Positions 1-10,484 are shown, counted from the stretch's first letter. The stretch is 64,000 nt of DNA from an uncultured Bacteroidales bacterium (GCA_947164985.1 CAMUYI010000006.1:1-64000), one strand, 5' to 3'. Notes: generated by a model not told the origin, from the sequence alone. Program-made: numbers and translations.

Positions 1-273
1 TGCTGCAACAATCCTGCGGTCACGTGGCACTTATCGAGAAAATGAACTGAATGAGGTCCGAGTGGCCTGAGCACTCGGAACTGGTTTCACAACTTTTTGA
101 TAAGAGTGAATTTTTATAATATATTTATATATTATATAGTAACAAATTGAAGAAGCAAAGCTCAGCCAGATTTAAGCCAGCAAGTGCTAAAAAATGGCAA
201 AAATGATAGTAAATTGAATTTATAAACCGCTGAAAATCAGCACTTTAAGAAATTGACTCAGAGGTTACGAGTG

Positions 274-292
274 TCGTGGGTTCGAGCCCCAC
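274..292 (+). repeat. Left attachment-site core (tRNA T-arm/acceptor fragment)
   Basis: GTGGGTTCGAGCCCCAC T-arm; identical copy at 62120-62138; integrase gene starts about 200 bp away. Confidence 0.75.
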
Positions 293-486
293 ATTCCACC
301 CCCAAAATGTAACACGCTAAAAATAAGCAAGTTACATCACATAGGAACCCGCAGATAAAAATCGAACCAGAATCGAATTTCAAAAACGACTAATCTGGTG
401 CGATTTTTTGCTATTATATTAGTTGCAAAGATGCAAAATTAGTGTCGTGACTTATAGTTTTCGAAAGAAAATTATAAGAAAAAAAA

Positions 487-1752
487 ATGCAACAAGTTCT
501 GAATTTAGATGGCAGCACAGTGCCCTTCCTTCCCGCTGTGCTCACAAACGACCCCAGTCATGGTTGGTATGTTTACTACTACGTGTTTAACCCGATGACT
601 GCTCTCATGGAGCGTCGCGTGGTTAAACTGAACCGTGTGCGCAAGCACTATCGTACACAACAAGAGTTTCGCGCTTTTGCTGCGAACTATGTCATGGAGA
701 TAAATGCCAAACTTGCAAATGGATGGTCGCCATTCACCTCTGAGGAGAATGTACGCTACTACAAAACCATTCATGACATCTCCAAAAAGTATTTAGCGGA
801 AAAGCAGAAGGACATGTCTTCCGAGACTATGCGTAGCTACGAGAGTTTCATCCGTATCTTCATTGGATGGCTGGATGAGCACTACCCTAATTGTAAGTGC
901 ATCCAATTCCAGAAGCAACATGCAATTGAATTTCTGGATTACATCTACAATGACTACAAGTTTATTCAGCCGAAAAAGGATGAGAACGGGCGTACCATTC
1001 ATAAACCTCGTACAAAACGCCAGCAAGAGAAATTGCCTGATAGTAAGCGAACGGAAGAGAAATCTATCAGTCCTAATACTTACAATAACTATGTGCGCAA
1101 CGCGCGTACGTTCTTCTCTTGGCTTGTAGAGAAATGCTACCTCAAGGAGAATCCGTTCATGGGCATGAAACTTAAGGAGAAAGAGAAAAAGAAACGTACC
1201 CTTGCCACGATTGAGGACCGCGACAAGATCCGTAACTACTTTATGGAAACGTGTCCGAACTTCCTCATTATAGCGGAATTGGTGTTCAACTCCCTTATCC
1301 GTCCGGCTGAGATTGCCCGCATTCGTGTGGGCCAAGTCCACCTCAATGAGAAAGTAATCCGTTTGGATGAAGAACAAACTAAGACCGGATATGCCCGCGA
1401 TTGTGTGCTTACAGACGAACTTATCGAGATCCTTGCCAATATGCTTGCACCAGGCTATCCGGATGATTACTTCTTAATTAGCACCGGTTTCCAGCCCGGC
1501 GAGAAGCCTCTCACCACCAAGGCATACAATAAGAGGTGGCTGAAGATGCGCGAGGTAACTGGCATTTCCGAGACAATCCAACTTTACTCACTGCGTGACA
1601 GTGGACTGACCGGAATGTTTGAAAAAGGTGCCGATGCGAACACCGTCAAGCAAGCAGCTGACCACCACGACCTGAAGATCACCTCTATCTACTGTAACCA
1701 CGTAGACAAAGAATTGGTTAGCAAGGTGCGCAAGTACACACCGAAATTCTAA
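487..1752 (+). CDS. Tyrosine recombinase / phage integrase
   Basis: C-terminal catalytic-like region (LIRPAEIARIRVGQV ... LYSLRDSGLTGMFEKGADANTVKQAADHHDLKITSIY); adjacent to attL. Confidence 0.9.
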   Translation: MQQVLNLDGSTVPFLPAVLTNDPSHGWYVYYYVFNPMTALMERRVVKLNRVRKHYRTQQEFRAFAANYVMEINAKLANGWSPFTSEENVRYYKTIHDISKKYLAEKQKDMSSETMRSYESFIRIFIGWLDEHYPNCKCIQFQKQHAIEFLDYIYNDYKFIQPKKDENGRTIHKPRTKRQQEKLPDSKRTEEKSISPNTYNNYVRNARTFFSWLVEKCYLKENPFMGMKLKEKEKKKRTLATIEDRDKIRNYFMETCPNFLIIAELVFNSLIRPAEIARIRVGQVHLNEKVIRLDEEQTKTGYARDCVLTDELIEILANMLAPGYPDDYFLISTGFQPGEKPLTTKAYNKRWLKMREVTGISETIQLYSLRDSGLTGMFEKGADANTVKQAADHHDLKITSIYCNHVDKELVSKVRKYTPKF

Positions 1753-1771
1753 GAGCAATGGCGGTCGGGGA

Positions 1772-3595
1772 TTAGTCCTCGACCAGCCAAAACTCTCCTT
1801 TCATCAACTCTGACATACCGTCCTCCGTGAAGTTAGCGGTTATCTTCTCGCAAATATACCGCTGCCCATGGATGACGAACAGCGAGCGAACATTGGGCAC
1901 GTCCTTCGCCAAGAAGCTAAACTTATACTTCTTATTGGACGCTATGCGGTGCGTCTGGGAGTTAGATCCAAACAACTTAGAGCGCAGGCGCATACTCAAG
2001 CCTGTCGCCTCAAAGTCCATGTCACGCGGGTACGTCAGTATATGGTCAATCACCGGATGCAACAGCTTTCCGCGCATGGCATTATAGGTGCTACCCGTCC
2101 AAAAGCCCATGTACAACTTATCAAAGTACTCTACAGACCTTTCGCTTTCCCCTGCCGACAGTTTCTTGTCGGCATAGTCCCAAGGTATCGTATTATTGGC
2201 ACCATTTATGTATTGCCCACACTCCAAGAAGAAAGCATTGCCTTTGAAATTACCGTCAGCGTACGCTTCATCAATCCACACCGGCACTATCTTCACTTCA
2301 ATCGTCTCTGCATTCTCATCGACGACAGAGTCACCAAACATATTGACTGGCTCCAAGGTATTCAGATATCGTGTGTTACCCTCTAAGTTCTCCGGTTGTG
2401 AGGAGTCCACAATATACTTGCCATAGTTGCGCAATACAAAGTATGTATCTTCTGCCCTGCAATAATAGAGGAAGCATGTGCTCCATCCGTCGTATTGCTC
2501 CTGCACATAGTCCGCTGCGCCTCTCATCTCGATATAGAGACGCTGCGTATTATTCACCTCTCTATAGAAACGACCTTGATTATATGTGCCCAAGCTATAG
2601 GACAAAATAACGTCTTGATTTTTCATCATGTCAACGAACCATTTGCAGGAATAGTATTTCCACTTCCGGTGGTCACACTCTGCAAATTTGAGGTTGACGT
2701 ATTCCCTGTATTTACAAGAACCCGCATCTTCCACGGTTGAGGAGAACTCGTCCACGATGTTCGTTAACTCAACTGTACCCGCCGAAGCAATCGCCTCCGT
2801 TGAGAAACGGAAAGATATATGCTTCGAAACATGATCGATGTCGAATTCACCATTGAGGAAATACTCCAGTTGCTCAAACAGCTCTGTGAGCGTCCAGTGT
2901 GGCAAGGCAGTTGCCCAGTTCTTACACCCCCATGCAGCAGGCAGCGTATTGCATACAACCAAGTACTTGTATTGGCTATTCATCAGTTTCGAGAAATCGT
3001 AGGTATAACCAATCGCGTTGCAGATCTGCTGAAGGAGATAAATGAGATACGGCTGGAATGACAGTTCACGCGTATCGTAATACCACGACGAAGGCCAGTC
3101 ATTCGCATCATTCGTGCGATTTTGGATGTTTCCGGTGGAGTTGTTGACCCACGGCAAAGCAAGATAATTAAGACCATTACCAAAGCTATGAGCAATGTGC
3201 GAATTTGCCGGAAACGAGGACGGCGACGTGTTGGGATAGCCTAACTCCAATTCGTTGATATAGAGCACATCGAAACTGTCGGAATAGTTCTGCACGGAGC
3301 GACCTTCCAAGAACTGTGTTTTGACCTCCACATCATTGATTTCAGTAATGGTAATTGAGCCGTGTTTGTAGAAACTACGATCACGGATCTCACAGTCAAA
3401 AAGCAACTGCTGCGCCACTACGTCCTTTCGGTTGATATGACCGAAAATGGCTATGTTCTGCGCGCATCCGGCAAGCGGAAACGTGATGGTCATGGAATAA
3501 CTGTCAGCCCCCGAGAAATAGCGGTTTTCGCTGACAAAATCAAATGCCGTTCCTTTCTTCAAAACGGCTAATTTATGGTCCACATATATTTCCAT
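1772..3595 (-). CDS. Phage tail-associated structural protein
   Basis: 607-aa ORF immediately downstream of the tape measure gene; position and content typical of a distal tail/tail-tip protein. Confidence 0.55.
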   Translation of the reverse strand: MEIYVDHKLAVLKKGTAFDFVSENRYFSGADSYSMTITFPLAGCAQNIAIFGHINRKDVVAQQLLFDCEIRDRSFYKHGSITITEINDVEVKTQFLEGRSVQNYSDSFDVLYINELELGYPNTSPSSFPANSHIAHSFGNGLNYLALPWVNNSTGNIQNRTNDANDWPSSWYYDTRELSFQPYLIYLLQQICNAIGYTYDFSKLMNSQYKYLVVCNTLPAAWGCKNWATALPHWTLTELFEQLEYFLNGEFDIDHVSKHISFRFSTEAIASAGTVELTNIVDEFSSTVEDAGSCKYREYVNLKFAECDHRKWKYYSCKWFVDMMKNQDVILSYSLGTYNQGRFYREVNNTQRLYIEMRGAADYVQEQYDGWSTCFLYYCRAEDTYFVLRNYGKYIVDSSQPENLEGNTRYLNTLEPVNMFGDSVVDENAETIEVKIVPVWIDEAYADGNFKGNAFFLECGQYINGANNTIPWDYADKKLSAGESERSVEYFDKLYMGFWTGSTYNAMRGKLLHPVIDHILTYPRDMDFEATGLSMRLRSKLFGSNSQTHRIASNKKYKFSFLAKDVPNVRSLFVIHGQRYICEKITANFTEDGMSELMKGEFWLVED

Positions 3596-6500
3596 TATCT
3601 ACGGGATTTAGGGGTTTTGTTACGCATTAATTGGTTGTACTCATCCTGTGCCTTTTTGATGCCCGCATCCCCGGTGACTGTGTTCACCGTAACAAACGGC
3701 TCATGCAGGCGGTTGTTCATCTCGGAAACGGAGCGTGACAAGGCTTGTGACGCGGCAGCGACGGCAAGCAACTCGCCATTGGAGGATGCTTTGGCTATCC
3801 GTTGTGGAGCCGTGATAGACTGCGATACATCCGAAGCGGACAGACGACCGATGGTATTGGTACGCTGGGCATAATCGAGGGTTTCAATCATGGCACGGGC
3901 CTGGGGGTTGCGGAGCAAGTCTTGACTTGCTACCCATTCCCCTGCATGGACGATACCGGCAGGTTCATCCTTGCGTCCGGGCTTGGTGAAACCACCCTCC
4001 ATATACCCGGTGGCTTCCGAGGCTTCCTGTTGCTTCTTGATGGCAGCAATCTGAATAGCTCCGGCGGCGACTGCCATAGCAGCTGCTATAGGTGCCATGA
4101 CAAAGCCGACAACCGGAATTGCTGCAGCGGATGAATAAGCGGCGATAGCAGACATGGCGGTCTGCGCCACGGCTTGCATGACCTGCATGGCAAACATCTT
4201 CCGGTTTGCCTCCTGCTTGGCTTTGCCTATCTCCGCTTGTTTCTGCTGCTCCAGAGCGACCTCCTGCGACTTATTTCCCTCCGCATACGAGATTTCCCGG
4301 TCATACTTGGCTTCGATCCTTGCGGTTTGGATATCCAACTCGGCTTGGATGATGTCTGACAAGCCGGAGAAGATGGCCCCCATCTGATTGACAATCGTTG
4401 AGAACGACTCTGTCATGGCTTTGCCTGCATCGGACTCCAGCCATGCGATGCTATCGTCAATGGCGCCACGGAAGGAACGTTTGAGTTCCTTTGCTTCACG
4501 CTTGTTGTACTTGCGTGCCAACTGGTACTTGGCTTCATAGAAAGCACGCTCGACGCGCAGCCGATCACGTTTGCTGTCCCCGGCAGCTTTCAACATCTGC
4601 TTATATACCAGCTCCAGGTTCTGCATGTCCCTTTGGTAGGACTCATCGTCCGTCACGCGGAAACCTTTGGTGAAATACGCTTGGCGCATTTTCTCCTGCG
4701 CTTGCCGGGCTTCCTGCAAGTGCTTCTGTTGGTATTTGAGCGATGTGTCGTGATAGTGCTTCTCCGCTTTGATCCGTTCCTTGGAGTTCTCGTCATAGAG
4801 GTTAACGACCTTTTGCAAGTGCTCCAGCTCCGCCATCTCGATTGCGTTCTGGTACTGGCGCGCGGACAGCTCGCCGTCCATGTACCGCTGCTGAAGGACT
4901 GCCATCACTTCCTTGTAGGCTTCTTCCTCCTGCTGCACAGTGCCCTCGACTGCGTTCTGATGTTGCTTCTTGAGCGCTTCCTGATAGGAGGCCTCAATGG
5001 TCACTTCCTCGTTACCGACCAAGTCTTTATGCAGCAACTTACGCCTGTTGTATTCAACCTCGATTTCCAACATACGGGCATTGTACTGCTCGTAGTCTGC
5101 CGTGCCTTTGGCATAGGCAATACGGTTGAGAGCCTGCTCGCGCTCGCGCCAATCATCCTCTTTTTGGAACTTGTTCCCCTTATCAGCCTTTTTGTCGTCG
5201 CCACCGGCAGGTAATTGACCACCACCGGGGGTAACTTCTTCCACTTCATCGGTTGTTTGTGCAACCTGCTGCATGCCGTCGGCATATTCGCCTACTTTCT
5301 TGTTAATAGCAGCGATAACCTCGTCCAGTTCCTGCATAGCAGCCGTAGTTTTCTTCACGTCCTTATCTGCGGACATGTATCTGTTCCAAGCGGCGTCAGC
5401 CTTGAAGGTGTCCACCGTGATATTCTTCTGTCCAGACACTTTAGCACTTTTCTGACGATAATCCGCTTGTTTTGCATCCCTGTCAGCCGTTTGTTCATCC
5501 AGTTTCATCTCCAGTTCTGCACGCTTACGATATGCCTCCTCCAATTTCTCCTGATATGCTTTGAGCGCAATCTGTTTGTTGAGGGCTACAAGGTAGTCGT
5601 CGATGGCTTCCTTGTTGTTCTTGATGAGCTGCCCTTCGGCGGTTAGTTCCGCGTGATAACCGGGAACGATTTTGCGCAACTCTTCGAGTGCTTTGCGTCT
5701 ATCGCCCAAGGCTCTTTTCTCATCATTGACAGTTGCGATAAGCATATCTATCTTGCCCTTCTGTTCCGCATACTGCCTTGTGATATCATCCTGCACCTCT
5801 TTGATGGCTTTCTCGGCAGCGGTGGCCTCACGGCGTTTCTTGATATAAGCCACGAGCGCTACTGTTGCCCCAATAATGGCAGCTGCTACCAAGGCATACG
5901 GATTGGTGAGCATGGTGGCATTGAGCAGTTTCATAGCGGCATCAGCGCGGGTGACATTACCGGTCATCCGGTTATAAGCGACGGACGCTGCTAAAACTGC
6001 CACACGATGCACGTGCATAGCAGCCGTTTTAATGGCGAGCAGCGCTGCATGTGCTTTCTCTTTGATTAAGGCGAGATTAACCGCTACGGTGTAAGTAGCA
6101 ACAGCGGCAGCCAAGGAAAGAATAGCCGTTCTATGCTCCTTGATGAACTTCACCAAATTGAGCATAATACGCATGGTAGCAGACGTTGACGAAATGAAGT
6201 GCCGCATGACCGGCATCAGTTCCTGACCCAAGGAAATAGCCATCTCTTGAAAGCCTTTGCGAGCCTTGTCCAAACTTGCCTGAACAGTATTGTTCTGCAC
6301 CTCAAACTCTTTGGTGACGGACGTTGCCTCATCAAAGGCTTTGGCAGCCTCCTGCTGCTCCCAGACAAGCATATCGACGTTACCCGCAAGTGCCGAAATG
6401 ACCGCGGAAGCGCGAGCGCCGTTCTCACCCATGTCAGCAAACACGGGTGCAAGGACGGACATATCGCCTAACTCGTTCAAGCGGTTGAGCAACATCAATA

Positions 6501-7620
6501 GACCCTCGTTCGTAGAACTATTGAGGGCAGCGTTAAACTTTTCAAGATCCATGCCGGTCGCGCTGGCAATCTTCTCTGTGTTCTTGAAAAGGTTCATGAT
6601 GAGTTTAGAGAGTGCCGTGGCAGACATCTCTACCTTTTGTCCTTGGGAATCAAGAACAGCGCCAAAGGCCATGACCTGAGGAACAGTCATACCGGCTTGA
6701 GCGCCAACGCCTGCCAGTCGTTGGCCGAACTGAGACAGGTATGCAGCTCCTGCCGTGCAGTTCTGCGATAACTCGTTGATCACAGAGCCAACAGCGAGGA
6801 GCGACCGTTCCGTGCCGAGCCGTTCTTCATCCCCAAAGATGGACGTAAGTTTAGAGAGTTGCAACGTAGCCCCCTCTCCAAGATCATCCAACGCTACATT
6901 GATTTGGTCAGCCGCCTTTACGAAGCCAAGAACGTCCTGCTCGGAAGATTTTCCGAGGCGGCCCGCTTCTTGTGCAAGGCGATTTAACTCCTCGCGCGGA
7001 GAGCGTGTGTCGATCTTCTTAAACTCTTCGTTTAGATGTTCGACTTGCTCTGCGGTCATGCCGGTGTACTTGCGAACAGATGCCATTTCCTGCTCCATCT
7101 CAGCATACATCTGCACCGCTTTCTTTCCCGCCAGTACTGCGCCCGTCAGGGCGGCAACTCCTCCCATGGCGACCGTCTGCCACTCTTGCCACTTGGCATT
7201 GAACCGCTCAAGGAACGTCTGGGACTTGGCAAGTTCTCCGTTCACACGGCTAATCTCATCCTTAACCATTCTTATGCGCTGAGCTTTGATGTTCCATGCC
7301 TCAGAGCCTCGCTCCATGTACTGGAGTTGCTTGTTAAGCGTCGTCAAGGTCTTTTGCAGTTCGTGGGGTGTGGCTTTGTCCAGTCGGCGAAGCACACTGT
7401 CCACCTGCATCGTCGCGGACTCCATCTCCTTGATCTGTCTATTGGTATCGCGCAACTCCTTGCGGAGTTTCTGAAGCGTTACCTTATCACCGGCGGCAGC
7501 TGCTTTAGCAATCTGCTCCGTCAAGTCCAGCGCATGTTTGCGCAAATTTCGCAGAGTCTCCTCTGCCTGCTGCCCATTAACTTGTAGGTTAACTTGGGCG
7601 GTCGTTGTTGTATCTGACAT
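3595..7620 (-). CDS. Phage tail tape measure protein
   Basis: Long coiled-coil protein with hydrophobic central segments and TP901-like N-terminal region; likely start is MSDTTTTAQ at 7620 because the called start overlaps the promoter. Confidence 0.9.
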   Translation of the reverse strand: MSDTTTTAQVNLQVNGQQAEETLRNLRKHALDLTEQIAKAAAAGDKVTLQKLRKELRDTNRQIKEMESATMQVDSVLRRLDKATPHELQKTLTTLNKQLQYMERGSEAWNIKAQRIRMVKDEISRVNGELAKSQTFLERFNAKWQEWQTVAMGGVAALTGAVLAGKKAVQMYAEMEQEMASVRKYTGMTAEQVEHLNEEFKKIDTRSPREELNRLAQEAGRLGKSSEQDVLGFVKAADQINVALDDLGEGATLQLSKLTSIFGDEERLGTERSLLAVGSVINELSQNCTAGAAYLSQFGQRLAGVGAQAGMTVPQVMAFGAVLDSQGQKVEMSATALSKLIMNLFKNTEKIASATGMDLEKFNAALNSSTNEGLLMLLNRLNELGDMSVLAPVFADMGENGARASAVISALAGNVDMLVWEQQEAAKAFDEATSVTKEFEVQNNTVQASLDKARKGFQEMAISLGQELMPVMRHFISSTSATMRIMLNLVKFIKEHRTAILSLAAAVATYTVAVNLALIKEKAHAALLAIKTAAMHVHRVAVLAASVAYNRMTGNVTRADAAMKLLNATMLTNPYALVAAAIIGATVALVAYIKKRREATAAEKAIKEVQDDITRQYAEQKGKIDMLIATVNDEKRALGDRRKALEELRKIVPGYHAELTAEGQLIKNNKEAIDDYLVALNKQIALKAYQEKLEEAYRKRAELEMKLDEQTADRDAKQADYRQKSAKVSGQKNITVDTFKADAAWNRYMSADKDVKKTTAAMQELDEVIAAINKKVGEYADGMQQVAQTTDEVEEVTPGGGQLPAGGDDKKADKGNKFQKEDDWREREQALNRIAYAKGTADYEQYNARMLEIEVEYNRRKLLHKDLVGNEEVTIEASYQEALKKQHQNAVEGTVQQEEEAYKEVMAVLQQRYMDGELSARQYQNAIEMAELEHLQKVVNLYDENSKERIKAEKHYHDTSLKYQQKHLQEARQAQEKMRQAYFTKGFRVTDDESYQRDMQNLELVYKQMLKAAGDSKRDRLRVERAFYEAKYQLARKYNKREAKELKRSFRGAIDDSIAWLESDAGKAMTESFSTIVNQMGAIFSGLSDIIQAELDIQTARIEAKYDREISYAEGNKSQEVALEQQKQAEIGKAKQEANRKMFAMQVMQAVAQTAMSAIAAYSSAAAIPVVGFVMAPIAAAMAVAAGAIQIAAIKKQQEASEATGYMEGGFTKPGRKDEPAGIVHAGEWVASQDLLRNPQARAMIETLDYAQRTNTIGRLSASDVSQSITAPQRIAKASSNGELLAVAAASQALSRSVSEMNNRLHEPFVTVNTVTGDAGIKKAQDEYNQLMRNKTPKSRR

Positions 7621-7905
7621 ATCTAAATTTTTTCGCAAAATTAGTCGTTTTGCGTTAGATATGAAAAGACAGCATTTTTGAAGTGCCCAAAATCCTGTGT
7701 TTATAAGGGCTCAGGTCGATTTTCTCGAACGAGGAGTTTGCCCGGAGTTCGTAGCGTCCTGCCCTCCGACGGCACTTTCCCAGTAAAAATGCGGTTTCAA
7801 GGGGTTCGAGGGGACGTTTGCGTCCCCTCTTTGGCTCTGTTCACCCCCCGCTCGCCCTGCGTAGCCAATTGCCCAAACGCACCTCTTTTTTGCGCTATAT
7901 GCCAA

Positions 7906-8530
7906 GTCACCTTGCGCAAGTCAAGCCGTGAAAGTCACACCCTTTCGCGCGACCTCAAAAGTCTCTCACGCGAACAAAAGCCGAAAGTCTCTTCGTTTTG
8001 TTTACTGCCCAAGTCCCAATGCGCAAGTCTGCTTGCCAAGGTCATCCCATTTCGCGTGCTCCTATAGTCTCACGCGTGCATTATGCGCGCACAAGACTAC
8101 GCGAGTCTTTACAATACGCACGCGCCTTGATGGTCTCCACTATTCCGAAAGTCTCCAAAGTCATGCCTATGCAGTCCCGCATCGCGAGTCTCCACCATAA
8201 GCGCGAACCTTAAAAGTCTGCTATCTATCGCGCGAGCCTATGAGGTCAACTATGAGCGCGCAAGCCTTGAAAGTCTCTCACGGCTGACGAAAGCCGAAAG
8301 TCTGCTACCTATTGCGCGAGCCTATGAGGTCAACCATGAGAGCGAAAGCCTTTGAGGTCTCCTACTACTGACGAAAGGCGAAAGTCTGCTACTTACCGCG
8401 CGAGCCTATGAGGTCAACCATAAGCGCGAAAGCCTTTGAGGTCTCCTACTGCTGACGAAAGCGGAAAGTCTGCTACCTATCGCGAGAGCCTATGAGGTCA
8501 CCCATGAGGGCGCAAGCCTTGCAAGTCTCT
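7906..8530. repeat. Noncoding tandem-like repeat array, 84-bp higher-order unit built from 27-29 nt (2 x about 14 nt) subunits
   Basis: GTCTGCTA recurs at 8216, 8300, 8384 and 8468 (exactly 84 bp apart); GTC triplets spaced 14/26-29 nt back to 7906. Confidence 0.85.
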
Positions 8531-8533
8531 TAA

Positions 8534-8572
8534 AAGACGAACCGCACACCCCATTGCGGGATGTGCGGTAGT
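8534..8572 (-). terminator. Intrinsic terminator downstream of the lysis cassette
   Basis: Reverse strand: ACCGCACATCCCGCAATGGGGTGTGCGGT hairpin then TCGTCTTTT. Confidence 0.6.
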
Positions 8573-8643
8573 GTGCTTTACGCACGTGTATAAGCGCAAG
8601 CCTATGCACATGCGTACATGTTTTGAATAAGGAAAGGTGTGCC

Positions 8644-9198
8644 TCAAATGATATGCTTCTTATGCAGCCATAAGTAGCCGAATAAAGCACCAATAATGAG
8701 GAGCGTAATCCCCAATCCCAACACAATGAACACAGCCGTTAGGTTTGGTGGTTCAGCGCCACCGATGGACTCCTTGGAGTCATTGGTGGATGTGTGGGTT
8801 TGGGAATTGCTCCGTGTGCTATCGGCCACGTTGGTCTGCTGAAGTACATTCGAGCCACTCCTTTCCTCTTTGTTGATACGCGGCTGATGTATGGTAATGC
8901 GCCCTTTGCGCGCAGGCTTGGCCGTCACCGGTTGAGCCTGCGTGCTTGGCGAGGTCACAAGCGAGTCAGCCTGTGCCGAAGCCGTAGGTGCACTATCATA
9001 CAGATCAATGGTTATACTATCCGCAGAAACGGATAGCTTTGAGAACAGGCTATCCAGCCTCTGGGTGGTAGTCTGTTCCTGGTGTGAGGACTGCTCGTCT
9101 TGCTTCACACCTACCTCCGACACCGTGTGTCGGGTCGTGTGGCAAGCCGAAAGCAGTACCACACCGACAAGCATCATGATTCTGCAAATAGTTCTCAT
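8644..9198 (-). CDS. Candidate unimolecular spanin (lipoprotein with C-terminal TM segment)
   Basis: Lipobox LLSACHTT at the N-terminus and a TM helix (LTAVFIVLGLGITLLIIGALFGYLWL) at the extreme C-terminus; overlaps the endolysin gene by 4 bp. Confidence 0.6.
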   Translation of the reverse strand: MRTICRIMMLVGVVLLSACHTTRHTVSEVGVKQDEQSSHQEQTTTQRLDSLFSKLSVSADSITIDLYDSAPTASAQADSLVTSPSTQAQPVTAKPARKGRITIHQPRINKEERSGSNVLQQTNVADSTRSNSQTHTSTNDSKESIGGAEPPNLTAVFIVLGLGITLLIIGALFGYLWLHKKHII

Positions 9199-9602
9199 AG
9201 GCCTGCGTATTCAGAGGTGGCATCAAAACATGGGCACGCTTTCGACGCAAAATCACGGTGGCCGTGGATAACAGCCTCCGGGAAGCGCTGCTTGAGGTCT
9301 GTGAGCAGCCCAAGCAACGCGGCTTTTTGCGCATCGGTGCGGGTGTCAGCAGGCTGTCCTTGCGCATTAAGACCGCCACAATAAACAACTCCGATGGAAT
9401 TTTTGTTGTGGTCGAGGCAATGCGCTCCAGCCTGCTCGATGGGGCGTCCGGGGTAAACATTTCCCTCTTGATCTACCACGTAGTGATAGCCAATGGTTTT
9501 CCAACCGCGCTGCTTGTGCCAGCGGGTGATGTCGGCTACATTGACGCGTTGGTCCGGGAAGGTAGCCGTACAGTGAACGATGATTTCCAAAATTTTTCTC
9601 AT
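9195..9602 (-). CDS. N-acetylmuramoyl-L-alanine amidase endolysin
   Basis: IIVHCTAT ... GYHYVVDQEGNVYPGRPIEQAGAH ... GHRDFASKACPCFDA is Amidase_2-like. Confidence 0.9.
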   Translation of the reverse strand: MRKILEIIVHCTATFPDQRVNVADITRWHKQRGWKTIGYHYVVDQEGNVYPGRPIEQAGAHCLDHNKNSIGVVYCGGLNAQGQPADTRTDAQKAALLGLLTDLKQRFPEAVIHGHRDFASKACPCFDATSEYAGL

Positions 9603-9862
9603 TCTGATTCAGGATTAGGTTTTTGTGATACAGTGATTTTGGTTTTTCCGTGCTCAATCTTGGTATTGAGCCCACGGATGACGGCATCCCATGCAAAGAA
9701 GATTGCAACGAGAATGATCATCAATCCCACACCTTGGATGATGGAGGGATGAACCTCCCCCGGAGGGGGGATGATGATACCGGCGATGAACGTGGCAGCT
9801 GCCACGAAAGCGAGGGCGATTGCGACCCACGCTTGGGGAGTTAAGGCTTTCAGATTTTTCAT
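9599..9862 (-). CDS. Putative holin / small membrane protein
   Basis: 87 aa, two hydrophobic segments, 4-bp overlap with the endolysin. Confidence 0.6.
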   Translation of the reverse strand: MKNLKALTPQAWVAIALAFVAAATFIAGIIIPPPGEVHPSIIQGVGLMIILVAIFFAWDAVIRGLNTKIEHGKTKITVSQKPNPESE

Positions 9863-9874
9863 TTTATCATTGAT

Positions 9875-10480
9875 TTAAACAGGGGTTGCGGTGATGTAAA
9901 TCATGGAGTTGTAGGAGATGATGGATGAGCCGCTGGAGGAGAAGTGCGTTAGGTGCAGCGTTTCACCTGTTGTCATCAGACACTTGTAGTTGATGGGCAC
10001 GGAGAAGATCTGCGTGTTTCCCGTGAAGTGAACGGCATTGAAAGCAAGTTCGGTGCGCTCGCCTTCGGTATCGAACTTGTACATTTCGATGATACGGTCA
10101 GCCGTATAACTGTCGTTCACTTTGAGCGTGATGAAGCCCGAGACTTCCACAAAGCAGGTTTGGAGAGCTCTGACAAGCGGCTCATCGGTGTCATTGGTGG
10201 GAATATCCACAATGTTGCCGGTCTGCATCGAGCACTCGTTATCATCTGTAGTTAGTGGGCACTCCATTCCGGCGGTGGTGGTGGCTTGACAGAGGTGCCC
10301 GAAGAACCAGTTCATTCCTCCGGATAACATACCAGCCGGTGTTTCCGGCTCTGCTTGCGAAGGCGCACTGTTCTCGTTCAGAGCCGTGAGGATGTTCGCC
10401 AGCATGATGGGCGTGATGGAGTTCGCTGCGGTTTGCTGCCGCAGGTTGTCAATTAAGACTTGGATTTGCGATGGTGTCAT
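9875..10480 (-). CDS. Phage structural/hypothetical protein
   Basis: Start chosen at MTPSQIQVLIDNL because the longer call overlaps the upstream gene. Confidence 0.5.
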   Translation of the reverse strand: MTPSQIQVLIDNLRQQTAANSITPIMLANILTALNENSAPSQAEPETPAGMLSGGMNWFFGHLCQATTTAGMECPLTTDDNECSMQTGNIVDIPTNDTDEPLVRALQTCFVEVSGFITLKVNDSYTADRIIEMYKFDTEGERTELAFNAVHFTGNTQIFSVPINYKCLMTTGETLHLTHFSSSGSSIISYNSMIYITATPV

Positions 10481-10484
10481 AGTT

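Noticed and set aside
7711-8213. Small ORFs in the repeat region
   Set aside because: Repeat subunits of 27, 28 and 29 nt break frame; no plausible start context or domains.
8216-8530. CRISPR array
   Set aside because: The 27-29 nt subunits are all related to each other; there are no identical repeats alternating with unique spacers and no cas genes in the window.
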